Below are positions 36,119 to 47,171 of a stretch of 64,000 nucleotides of DNA, piece by piece (the stretch's first letter is position 1; each line of letters begins with the position of its first letter). Origin of the DNA: Spongilla lacustris (lineage: Eukaryota; Porifera; Demospongiae; Spongillida; Spongillidae); the NCBI GenBank assembly GCA_949361645.1, contig OX442433.1:967718-1031717 (forward strand), given 5' to 3'. The notes under the pieces are model-generated. The model saw only the letters and a list, made by a program, of their open reading frames with translations. It searched no databases and was not told where the DNA came from. A program made the translations under genes and the position numbers.

Positions 36119-36457
36119 TTAAGCTGCAGGAGATGTACCATTAACACTTGAGCCCATTGGCCTATGCATGTAGATCAGATGGCAAGCGACCTGACGGTTC
36201 TTCCATTGCCCCATGGAAGTCTGGCCAGTAATGTGTCTACACCTTTGCAGCCTCATACATATCTGATGCCACAGGGAAGCTAGAGCTGTAGCCACAGCTG
36301 CTGAAGCCAGAAAGAGGGAGAAGTACGGTATGCTCTGCTGTCCAAATTCCACCATTTTTTCCAAATTGCAATTGAGACCTAAGGTGATATTGGCCCTGAT
36401 GCTCTCGGTTTGCTCACTGATATCAGCAGGCATCAGCAGAGCATCACACACGATCAC
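36119..36457 (-). CDS. Unidentified 112-codon frame
   Basis: This open frame lies between the two inverted hairpin units. One segment of about 20 hydrophobic residues could be a membrane helix. It is followed by CMRLQRCRHI, a short basic stretch. No homology is recognised and there is no second copy in the window. It may be a captured exon or chance. Confidence 0.2.
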   Translation of the reverse strand: MIVCDALLMPADISEQTESIRANITLGLNCNLEKMVEFGQQSIPYFSLFLASAAVATALASLWHQICMRLQRCRHITGQTSMGQWKNRQVACHLIYMHRPMGSSVNGTSPAA

Positions 36458-39230
36458 CAGTCCCTCTCATTCCTTCTCCAAAGATTGTCCATTGCACTAC
36501 AGCACGGCAATGCTGCCTCTGTATTGGGCACCAAAAGTTGCATGTAATTTATATAGTGTAACCCTTTGTATCAAGTACTTTTTATATAGTGTAACCTGTG
36601 TGATTATTTATACATTATACACTCTTGCATAATTAGGTATATAATGAATATTTATATATTATACACTCTTCAACCACATGGCATAATTAGGCATAACTCT
36701 CTGATCGCTTAGCTTGATAATATAGGCATGTAAGAATTGGTTTACGAAGCATATACAATGTACAGAAAGGGAGATTGAGAGTAAAATAATGTTGTGCTCA
36801 GTGAAGTGCACTATAGTGTCAGAATTACCAACTATATACAACTGTAGGTTCAAGTGATTTAGTTTTTTATTTTAACAAACTGTGTACAACACATATTAAA
36901 CTAGCAGAACACTTAATCGGACATCCTATATAGCTAACGGTCCTTTCTCACTACCCGGTACACTTTTGGCAAGGCCGGTACACTTTTCGCAACCAAAATT
37001 GTACCGGGCAGTACAATTTCGCCCGGTACAATTTTTGCGTGACACCGCACACTCTAGTGCTTGGGCACTTGCTGCATGTGGTAATCCATTCCTGTATATA
37101 ATATGTACATACATATATACGAGAACTGTATCGATTATTCATGAAATACAATCACCTTGCTGGGACGACAAAACATTCGTCACTACTTAAGGAGTGAGAA
37201 TTCTAACAGCCACATCTCTCTTACTCATCGGTGTTCTAGGCTTACCTTCTGGATTAGTGCACGATGTCCACTGTACTGAATTTAGTACCCACCCCTCCAA
37301 AATGATTGTTCTGAACACCTTGCGCATACCATTGCCGTATGACGTGGAGTGCGTATGTAAAGTATTGATAGCGCACATAAACATGAGTGTGGTGTTTGAA
37401 TCCTTTTTCATATTTTGATTTGCTGGTTTTACTGAGTTGTTACGAGATTCAAAACACGGGCACTCAGTAATGAGGTGTCTCTTTTCAATTATCAACATAC
37501 ATATCTAATTGTAAAACCTAATGTCACTATACACGCAGCTGCATAATTGTGCATAGCCAGGCAACAGTAGCGTGTGTGAAATTATATCACTATTGCCTGG
37601 CAACTGATAATATGAATTTGCACCTGCTTGAATTATTTCACAGCAGTTCATCACCAGCTAACAATTGTATAATCTTATCTGCATGAAAAGGAATTAAAAT
37701 GCTACAGTTGAAACTAATTTCATCTTTTTACGATGTTCCTGTCACGAATTATACGTGATTAATGGAAGGAGGAGAAGAACAAAAATAAATTTTGGTGACA
37801 ATCCTACGTAGGACCCACGATGGTGGGTCCTGATAATGGCATGTTTTCATATACACATTCAGGTGACATTGATCAGTTAATTATTAAACTTATCTTGTAT
37901 GAATGGGTGGTGCAGTTATAGACCACTTCTGTTCGAAACCAGAGTTTTCATTGTAATTTTTCTTGGCTGTTGGACACCCTGGCTGTATTTCTGGAGTCAC
38001 AGTTATCTAAACTGATGCAGTTACTGATGGTTATTCCTAAAAAGACATTATTAGATGTTAAGTATACAGATAGCACTCTATAACTCCCTTTCCTGGAATC
38101 CTGGATCCGCCCACTGAAACGCATTACACCCAAAGATAATACTTATAATTGATAGCCGTTGGAGTTATCATGCACAGATTTATTAAAAGTTGCATTCTCC
38201 ATGCAGTTTGTAAAAGAATATCTCAAGGTCTATAAAGTACCACTGGGGATAAAGATGTGTGATGGTACATGGAATGTAATCATTGATGAAGTCACCAACA
38301 GGTAAGGTCGGTAATATTACATGCATATGTATAAATTCTAACCTTGTGAACTAATTCTCATGCAGGCATTCAGGAGCTCATAGCCATCGGTTTCTGCTTG
38401 ATTTTATTAAGACAGTTGGGGACCATTATGTCAAGGATGGACGATCTCATGACTTCATCCTAGACCTTTTGGATATAAATGTTCCCAAGTTATTTGGTCT
38501 ACCAGAGGACACTGATAAGGGCCATCTTGTGGCTGTGGTGGTCCAGAGTGAGTTCTCAGCCTTCATACAAGGCTACATCCATCGTAATGCACTGAAGATT
38601 GGCTTGCTTCAGAAAATGGATAAGATTTTGGTAGGTATCTGAACTTGCAGGTATGGTTTGCACTATTACTTCTCTTCCTACAGGCTAGCATATCTGAGCA
38701 GCCTAATGAATTCCAGCAGCTTATTCTGATTGTTCTTCAAAAGGTAGGAATGTGGAGGTTCACCTGATCAGTTTACACACTCACACTCATACCTGACATC
38801 AATACCATCAATTTTGGGCATGGAATTATGTGTGACATTCTTTTCAAGCACATAATTTATATCTGGGAATTGATGATGGTGCAAAATGCACAGTAAAGTA
38901 TAGGATGTGAACATTTTATACGATTTATAACATCAACTCACTACTATAGAGCATAGCGGTTATGAGCTGCAACAAAGACCATACAGTAGCAATGCTAAAC
39001 ATTCGTAGAAATGCTTATTCATTACTCACTGAGCAATTGATTCTGCTTAAGAGTCATGTAAATTTTGAAGTGTACACAGCTGGTTCTCACTAATTTCAAA
39101 TGAATGTTTTATTCCTGTCTTACATAAGTTATATAATTGTAATTACATCAATGAGCCACTACTGTACAAAATATTTTGATTGACAAAATCAATTTGAAAT
39201 AACCCACACATGACATGTATCTGTCCACAG

Positions 39231-41069
39231 GAGGTCATCCCTGAGCTAAGGACACTTCAGAGTGACGAGGGCCCAGCTCAACATGTGCTGATCACAGCTA
39301 GTACCAGACTTCAAAAAGACATATCTTGGATTCAGGCTCTGAATCCACAAGAAAAATTTTGTTGGGGAATTGTGGCTACCTGTTGTTCAATGATCTCTAG
39401 TAGTATCGTAACTGATAAGTTTGACTGGATCCATTCCTATGACATCATCATCTCACAGCTTGGTCAGATTTATGCCTCCTATTGCAATGGAAAGAAGCTT
39501 CCAGAGAGTGAGAGTGTCATAGCTGACACTCTTCCCCAGGACATAGCCCGTCTCCCCAGTGATGATGTTCACAAATATTTTGAATGGGTGAGGTTGCTTC
39601 AAAAGGTACTACTTGACTGGCAGAAGAAGATAACTGGGAATGATTGCAATTATGATGACATCATGATGTATGCTTTTTACCAAGCCAAGCTGTTCTGGAT
39701 AAGTCAGTTAGTTTGCTGTGGGTCAGCTATCGTTGATTTACAAGATATTAAATCATCAATGAAATACTATCTTGTACTGTTTGAAAAAATCAATGCACAC
39801 TTTATTAAATATATCCAAGGCAATCCAGATGCCAAGTACTGTACCTTACCTCAAATTCTTCATCAATATGGAGTTTTGTTTCCTTCCAAGTTCACAAAAC
39901 ATTTGCTGTTGCCAGGAGAAAACATTTCCACATCAGGAGAGCAGCTGTTAGTAAATCCAATTACCCCTAGTACAAATGACACATTTCAACCTCCAGGTCA
40001 GAATGTGTCTCTTCGGGCAACAAAGGGACTCACTGTGAAGGAACTTGCTGTACTGGCCGAACAGCTTGACCAGTTTGTTAAACCTATTCTGGACCACATG
40101 CATATGTTGGTTTTCTTTAGCCTTCATCAAAGTGAGATCTTCAATAACTACATCCTTCTTCAACTGAAGGAAGAGTTCTCTGTCAAAAAGGCAGCCCCAT
40201 CTCTCCATCCCTCAATGATGCCCAGCCTTACACTTTCAGCTCTTCAAATGTTGGGCAAGGAGAGGGAGGAGGGTCCCAAAGAGGAGGGTGTGTCCCTTCA
40301 AATCCTTGCAAAGGCTCTGAATACTACCAAGGCTCTTCTTGTCAAACTGATCCAAGGGACAGCAAAGTACTCTGAGATCATAGCTGAAGATGGAGAGCTG
40401 AAACTGGAGAATATTAACATTGAGGCCGAATTCAATACCTTTACGGCTTTTTTTGCCACGGTAGAGCTAGCACCTCAGGTGAATAGCCATGATGGGCTGA
40501 AGGGTATCTTAAGTATGCTAGAACTGTTCCAGTACACTTCTGTCTATATTCCAACCATCCATGGTGTCTGCAAGCAGTATGAACTGGAGGGTTGTTTGAA
40601 GGACCCCAGTTTGAAGGAGCTGGTGATGTTGGCTGAAGAAGTGGAGAGGAATAGGGCTAACCTGACACCTCTGGAGGCAGTAGATAAGATGCATCTTGTC
40701 AAAAAATCCTTATGTCTTAAAACATTAGGGCCATATCACAGCCTTGGCTTATTTGCAGCTGTAGCTAACAGTGCAGCTTTTGTTCAGTTTGTCAGGGATA
40801 TGAAGTTTAATGGTGAAAAGGGTCAGGCAGTGTTTGGTCAGCAGTACCAGCTGATCACAGCCCAGCTTCAACATGAGGAGTACAATGAGAATGTCCTCAA
40901 TCACCTCTATGCAGCATACAAGTTCATCTTACCATTTATGGATACCAAACAAAACTTCAGCTCACTGATGTCCAAGGTGACCAGCCTTGATGTCTCTGGT
41001 GGACTAAAGCAGCTGGAGACTGTCAACTCTAACATCACTCTCATTTGCCTATGGTTCTACAGAGCTGAG
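39231..41069 (+). CDS. 613-codon RNF213-like helical exon (copy 2)
   Basis: The exon is fully open and exactly as long as in copy 1, with the same acceptor and donor. Differences from copy 1 are almost all single-residue changes and no codon is gained or lost, which suggests that this part was under constraint until recently. It carries the same RNF213-like C-terminal segment (QYQLITAQLQHEEYNENV). Confidence 0.65.
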
Positions 41070-41890
41070 GTTAGCAAATGTGTTCAATCATAGTACCACA
41101 TGTTTTGTCCACTGAACTGTCAAGAATGTCTATGTGACAATCATCACTATAGTGTAGATATATGTCATAAGACTGATAATTTGCACTGAGAATGGCAATT
41201 TTGAGGCCATTAAGAATACGCACCCGGTATTCCTTGGCATACGGTTAAATGAAATGCCAGATTCGCTGTAGCTTGATGTTAACATTGATAATACATTGTA
41301 GTAGAATAGTGGTTATTATTCAAATCACCATGACTGATATATTATACTTTAGCTTTCAGATGAGTACCTCAGCATGTTATCACACAAAATAAGGATATGT
41401 GATGGTAAATGGAAGGCTTCAATCAGTGAAGTTGTCAGCAGGTATGTTAATATAGTCGTACTATTGTGTGTTGCACACTAGTATTCAAACAGGATGCCTG
41501 GAGCCCACAACCATCGTTTCATTCTCAATTTTATGAAGACAGTTAGAGATAATTATGTCAAAGATGGGCGATCTCATGACTTCATCCTAGACCTTTTGGG
41601 TATAAATGTTCCCAAGTTATTTGGTCTACCAGAGGACACTGATAAGGGCCATCCTGTGGCTGTGGAGGTCCAGAGTGAGTTCTCAGCCTTCATACAAAGC
41701 TACATCCATCATAATGCACTGAACCACTTTTTTATTTGTTCAAGTATCGGTACGTATGTGACCTCACCACCATGTCTAAAAGTATATTTTTTTCTCATCT
41801 TGGCACATAGTCTATTATTCCTGGACAACCTAATGAGTTTCAGCAGCTCATTTTGAATATTATCCAAAAGGGTAAGTCATAAGAAGTATG

Positions 41891-42012
41891 CTGTGTGTGT
41901 GTTGTGTGTGTTGTGTGTGTGTGTGTGTTGTGTGTGTGTGTTGTGCGTGTGTTGTGTATGTGTGTGTGTTGTGTGTGTGTGAGTGTGTGTGTGTGTGTGT
42001 TTTGTGTGTGTG
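41891..42012. repeat. GT-rich microsatellite (copy 2)
   Basis: This is an interrupted (GT)n array in the last intron of the RNF213-like/kinase gene, longer than at 10,537. Confidence 0.92.
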
Positions 42013-42655
42013 CTATCTTGGTTCAAAAGGTGAGCTAAGCCTAATACCATTTTGGAATCCATGAAGTGATGCAAGTAACTGTCAAACCATTCAGGGTATA
42101 TACAAAGGAATTGGATATGTTGATGTACAATCTTTTGTGCAGAAACGAGCCGGCAGAAAGCATAATTATTATAATTTTCCGATATGGTGACCATAAGTAA
42201 ACAGAGGCTAATGCAAATGCATATTAAAAATATGTAGTTAGGTAAGGCTCTAAAGAATTTAAAACCTATAACTTTTAAACATGAAACATATTAATTTCTA
42301 TTCTGTTCATTTCTGAACCGTTTAAAATTCACCCTTAATTAGGCATATACATGTAGTGATATATTTTTGCTGTAGCAGATTAAGATTGACTACACAAATG
42401 AGATGTGTTGGTTCAGTTTTAAAGATCCTTTGTGGTTAGCAATGGATACATGTATCATAAATAGCCACATTGTTTACAGATAATTTTTTGTGTACATTTT
42501 GGATAATCCTTGTATGCTACTTAAGGGTGTAAATTTAACAGCTATATATTTTCCTATGCTCCAACACAACTGGATGGTTAACATGTTTTTATGCACAATC
42601 ACTTTGCATTGTGTAGTAATGAACAGTGGGACAAATATGCTGAAAAAAGAGTTAA

Positions 42656-43693
42656 ATGAAGTACAACAGAAAAATGGATGAAGAGGTTAAAGTGAACCAA
42701 CAATGCAAACAGGAGCTGGACCTTGTAAGGAAGGAACTAGATGAGACAAAGAGAGAACGAGATCAAGCAAAGATGGAACAATATCAGACTAAAAGAGAAC
42801 GAGATCAGGCAATAGAAGAACGAGATGCGGCTATAACAAAACTGAATGAGCTAAGCAAAGAACACTCCAAGTGTATGGACCACTGGAAAGTGCCACGCCA
42901 TCATGTAACATTGCTGGAGAAGTCACTAGGAGGAGGAGCCTGGGGATATGTTAAGGAAGGAAAGTTCAGAGGGCAACTGGTGGCTGTCAAATGCATTCAT
43001 GAGGCCATCATTGCCCAACATACAGTCAGGCGAGTACGTCGTGAGATCTGTACCTTGTCCCAAGTACGCCATCCCAATCTTGTGCTGTTCATAGCAGCTG
43101 TGCTGGATGACCAGGGAGGACCCATGATCATCACTGAACTGTTGGACACCACACTGAGGAAGGCCTATGAGGACAGCCTCCTTAACATGGCCCAGTGCAT
43201 GGACATATTTGGTGATGTTGCCTCTGCTCTCTGCTACCTCCATGAGCTAGAAGCCCCCATCATCCACCGAGATGTCAGCTCAGCCAATGTTCTCTTGCAG
43301 GCTCTAGCCAAAGGCAGGTGGAAAGGAAAATTATCAGACTTTGGATCTGCCAATTGGGCCAAAGAAGCTATCACCTTAGGGGAGGGTGCCATAGTGTACA
43401 CTGCCCCAGAGGCGTACCCTATTCCCCCGTCTTCCCATCGCAAAGCACCACCACCACCACCCCAGACCACCAAGATTGATGTGTACAGCTATGGGATATT
43501 GTTGTGTGAGGTCACACTGGGGGAGTTCCCCAATCCTGACCATCTTCATGGGATGAAGGAGAAGATGAAGACCAAACATGTCCTCCTCCATTCCCTGATG
43601 GAGAGGTGTACCAATGATCACCCTGCCCAACGACCATCAATGGCTGTTGTTATTAAGGAGTTAGATAAGGTTAAGTCATCTCTCACTGTTTGA
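42656..43693 (+). CDS. Coiled-coil TKL kinase K3
   Basis: An open frame of 345 codons from an ATG at 42,656 gives a shortened coiled coil and a complete kinase domain: GGGAWGYV, VAVKCIH, HRDVSSANV, SDFG, TAPE and DVYSYG. The first 13 codons of the copy-1 exon lie in another frame because of one extra A near 42,670, so the ATG used here is out of frame with the original start. The catalytic domain is intact and could be expressed alone. Confidence 0.82.
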   Translation: MKYNRKMDEEVKVNQQCKQELDLVRKELDETKRERDQAKMEQYQTKRERDQAIEERDAAITKLNELSKEHSKCMDHWKVPRHHVTLLEKSLGGGAWGYVKEGKFRGQLVAVKCIHEAIIAQHTVRRVRREICTLSQVRHPNLVLFIAAVLDDQGGPMIITELLDTTLRKAYEDSLLNMAQCMDIFGDVASALCYLHELEAPIIHRDVSSANVLLQALAKGRWKGKLSDFGSANWAKEAITLGEGAIVYTAPEAYPIPPSSHRKAPPPPPQTTKIDVYSYGILLCEVTLGEFPNPDHLHGMKEKMKTKHVLLHSLMERCTNDHPAQRPSMAVVIKELDKVKSSLTV

Positions 43694-44765
43694 TGTTAGG
43701 CTGTACATGTAGAAACATTTGCAGTAATAAGTGCATCAGTACTATTAGTAGTTATATACAAACCATCACTATGTTTACCATGCATAAGTTATGTTGTGTT
43801 GTAACTCATCCAAGCTTGGAGCTAATCATAATGGATCATTTTTGGTAGATTATCGCTCCGTATTTGCTTAGTAGCCATCATTTATTTAACATCAGTTATA
43901 GTAAGGTGAGTCACGTGACTGTAATCAGTGGATCCATGTCATCAACACCTATTGGAAGTTGCATGTGCATGAACTAATCTTACTGGATCTCTAGTTGTGT
44001 TTGAACCCCTCCTTTCGGTGTGTGACATGTAAGTGCATGCATTGCTGAAAGATCAGAATACGAAATTTTTTATTGCTTGCTATTGAGATCGGGATTTGTG
44101 CTTCCACTACATCAGTGTAACATGGGGTGGGGCTAAAGTTACAAAAGAGTGAAGCACTAAGAATTTGAAATGGCTTTGGGATTGACTAGCACACATTACA
44201 TGTGACTGAGAGCAGTTACAAAAACATGCAGATTAGTCAACAGCCAGGTACAAACACCTACACCACAGGCAACACAATGTCATACAATCAATTCCATACA
44301 ATATGTACCCTGTGTTCACACCAGTTGGTCACACATGACCTGCAAGCATCCATCAGTGTGTCTCACTATACTAACACTCTTACTTAAAAACTGACACTAA
44401 AGTACATACAATAAACTATTTGAAACGATGAAGTCATTTCAATGCAGTTAGAATCATCTGGCAGTGTCATTTGAAGCTCTGTGTAATATAAGGCTAGGCT
44501 CAACATATCTATAGGATTGAGAGGGAAAGAGAGTGAGAGAGGAAGGGAGAGGGTGGGAGAGAGAGAAGACCAGTTCATATAGCTTGATTTCTGAATCAGC
44601 TCATAACTCAGTATCTTTGATGACGATGTCACATCATGCAGGCTGCTAAAGACTAGTTGTAACATAAATACTGGTTGCACTGGTATTTGCATGCTATTGA
44701 TTATCACTACATATGATAAATTTCTGAATACGTTGGCCCACTGTTTCAAGGACGTTCCATCCGAC

Positions 44766-47136
44766 TCACTTTGTAACGGCTGTGACATCCCTCAGTGCAA
44801 CTCCTTGTCCTGTGAGAGGCCCAGAGTATACAAACCTCCGCACCTCATTCTTCAGAGCTAGATCCTGCATCTGTGGGAGCATGCAAGTAAATTATATATA
44901 CATGTTACACATGTGACAGAATGTAGTATACAGACTCTGCATATGAAGAATATGCAGGCATGCATATGCATCTATATTCTTCATTTGCAGGGTCTGCATG
45001 CACAATATAAGCTATCACGCAGTGTGCATGTATAACGCAGCACACCTGGGACTCCTCATAGGACCCAATGATCAGAGAAATCATGAGGTTCAACATGGCG
45101 TAGATGAAGAGCATAAGAAATATGGTGAAGAACATCTGGCTGAATATATAGGCTTCCATGTCATCAGCTGCAGTTATCCCCTGGTAGGTGGGAAAGAGGT
45201 CATCTCCATGCATCATTGTGTACAGGACCTGGAAGGATTCTCCAAAGGTCAAGAACTACAGTGATGGAGTGAGTGTCAGGGCAGTCAAAGGTCAGTTTGT
45301 CTGCTGCTGACCTTGTAATGGAATGGGCCCAGGACCAGCCACCCACACACCATGAAGGCCAGGAAGAGTATAAGAGCACAGACTATGTATTTGCCCAGCC
45401 GAGGGAGGGCTATACTTAGGACCCGTTTGACAGCCTTAAGAAGGAAATGGAGTGTGGCCAGGTAAAACAAATGGCCTGCTTACGTTGAATTGTTGGAAGT
45501 AGCTGACAAAACGAAGTATGACTGCTGCTTGTAGAAGGATACCTACTCCAAGGAAAATCCTGACCACATTGGTCTGGGCACTAGCAGATGGAGTCTGTTG
45601 GGGAAGGAGATGATTGTGTACTATATGGCAGCATACCTACCAGCAGACAGGAGTCATAGTCCAGTTTTATTCTCATAATGGTGCCAGTGATGGTGAGGAG
45701 ATCACTTGCAATATCAAACATATACCCAGGTGAGAAGATCGCTGCACGGTCCTTCCAGCTCAGATCGATATTTAATTGTTTTTTATAAAAGCTTCCCATA
45801 GCCTAAAGAGAGAGATGCATTAAAATTTCCCTACCCTCCAGGAGGTTACTGTTCTATTCTGTACCTTAGCCAGCTTATATGAGCGCTGTTCACTTATAAA
45901 AACAGCAAGTAAAGATGCTCCACATACAATCAGTACAATTCCATCAAGTACAGTCTTAGCGGTAACTAAACCTTTTTTGATACAGAAAATGATAGGAGGT
46001 AAACTCCTGTACACATTCTTACTTGAGTGGTTATCAAGTAGAGTGAGTGTGCTGTTCTGTCCACAAGATGAACATTTGCGGCTGCTAGTTATATAATATT
46101 CAATAATTCCTCCACCCTGAGCTTGAAAGTGAATCTGTATGAATTGCAACCTAATTGTAACCCACCATTGAAGCGGCATCAAATACCAATATGTTATGTA
46201 CTCTCTAATTATTACCCACCATTGCAGTGGCCGATATGTTATGCACAAACTTTCATGCACCCATTCTGCTGTCAGCTCACCGTGATAGTAACAGAGTAGC
46301 ACTGCACCACTGACGAGCTCACAACCTCAATGTTGTTAAGATTCATCACAAGATCCATCCTTACCAACCTGTACAGACACATGTTACTTATTTCGCATTA
46401 CATTTATGTATGGATTCAAAGTGGCATTTTGAGCTATTTACTCCCTTACCTCTCCCTCCCACTGCACAGTTTATTATTATTTTTTGCAAAATCATGGGCT
46501 AGAGAGTGTTATGTTGTGCGCATCATATAGACATATACTGTATGGCATACGTGATAGTGCAGTCATCCACACACCAAGCGTGGACTCACCTTACAAAGCT
46601 GCTGTCCTCTGATTGATTATTAAATTGCTGAATGATGTCATGCAGCGGATCTAGCTGAAATGAAACTGAATGAAGAGAATCAGTTGTTACATCTATATTT
46701 TTCCTAAAAAAAGAAACCTCCTTCCTGACCGGTTTTGTACGTTGTGTCAATGTAAGATTCATCACTGGGGTTCAGCTGTACATTTGCATACTGGGTAAGA
46801 ACGACTTGGATTGGTAGCATCGATCCACCATCAGTTTTTGCTGGGCAATATCCAGGAATGGCAGTGCCATTGAGGTTGTAAAACTGTACGTACATATGCA
46901 ACTTTGGGGTAAATCCGTATGCAAGCAGGTGCCATGCACATACCAGCACACATGAAGTATTCAATATCTGCTGCATTTCACCGATGGAATACGCGTGATA
47001 TAATTTCTGATTTGAATCACATTGAGTGAGCAGTGCACAGGAAAAGAGGCCTTGTGTACTTTTTACGACATAGGACTGATGATTCGTGCTTGAACTGAGA
47101 AAGTAGACGGCCTATGGATTTGTGCGGAATATGGTG

Positions 47137-47171
<35 letters not shown>

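Larger units (their letters stand above)
35217..37870. mobile_element. 2.65-kb block replaced between the copies
   Basis: The copies match up to CACATATTATTACCAA and again from TGATCAGTTAATTA. Copy 1 has only about 160 unrelated bases here. The block contains two inverted copies of a GTACAATTTTGG-type hairpin unit (35,424-35,580 and 36,935-37,056) around 1.35 kb. It also carries a minus-strand frame of 112 codons (36,119-36,457) with a hydrophobic stretch (FSLFLASAAVATALASLW). I cannot assign it to a known transposon family. Confidence 0.5.
29884..43693 (+). pseudogene. RNF213-like/kinase gene, copy 2 (two frameshifts)
   Basis: The exons correspond one to one with copy 1: 29884-30142, 30201-30286, 30336-30499, 31499-31652, 31708-31917, 31975-32064, 38207-38301, 38366-38630, 38684-38743, 39231-41069, 41353-41441, 41493-41749, 41811-41871 and 42617-43693. 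The first exon starts with ATG (MGEVKSLNPTYEEEM) and keeps 45 bp that copy 1 lacks. Phases agree up to the exon at 41,493. There a T run of 6 instead of 5 (near 41,725) shifts the frame. A second single-base insertion (A5 instead of A4, near 42,670) splits the coiled coil from its start. As written, the RNF213-like part and the kinase cannot be read in one frame. Either the gene is decaying into two pieces or these are assembly errors in homopolymers. Confidence 0.6.
28308..45800 (+). repeat. Segmental duplication, copy 2
   Basis: This is the direct repeat of 1-14,130. It begins with AACAAATAAAAGAAGGGCAA and continues through the RNF213-like exons, kinase and the 3' part of TRPML gene A. It keeps the complete TRPML exons that copy 1 lost. 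Sequence 28,058-28,307 just before it is the non-coding 3' flank of the PA-like gene. Confidence 0.93.
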
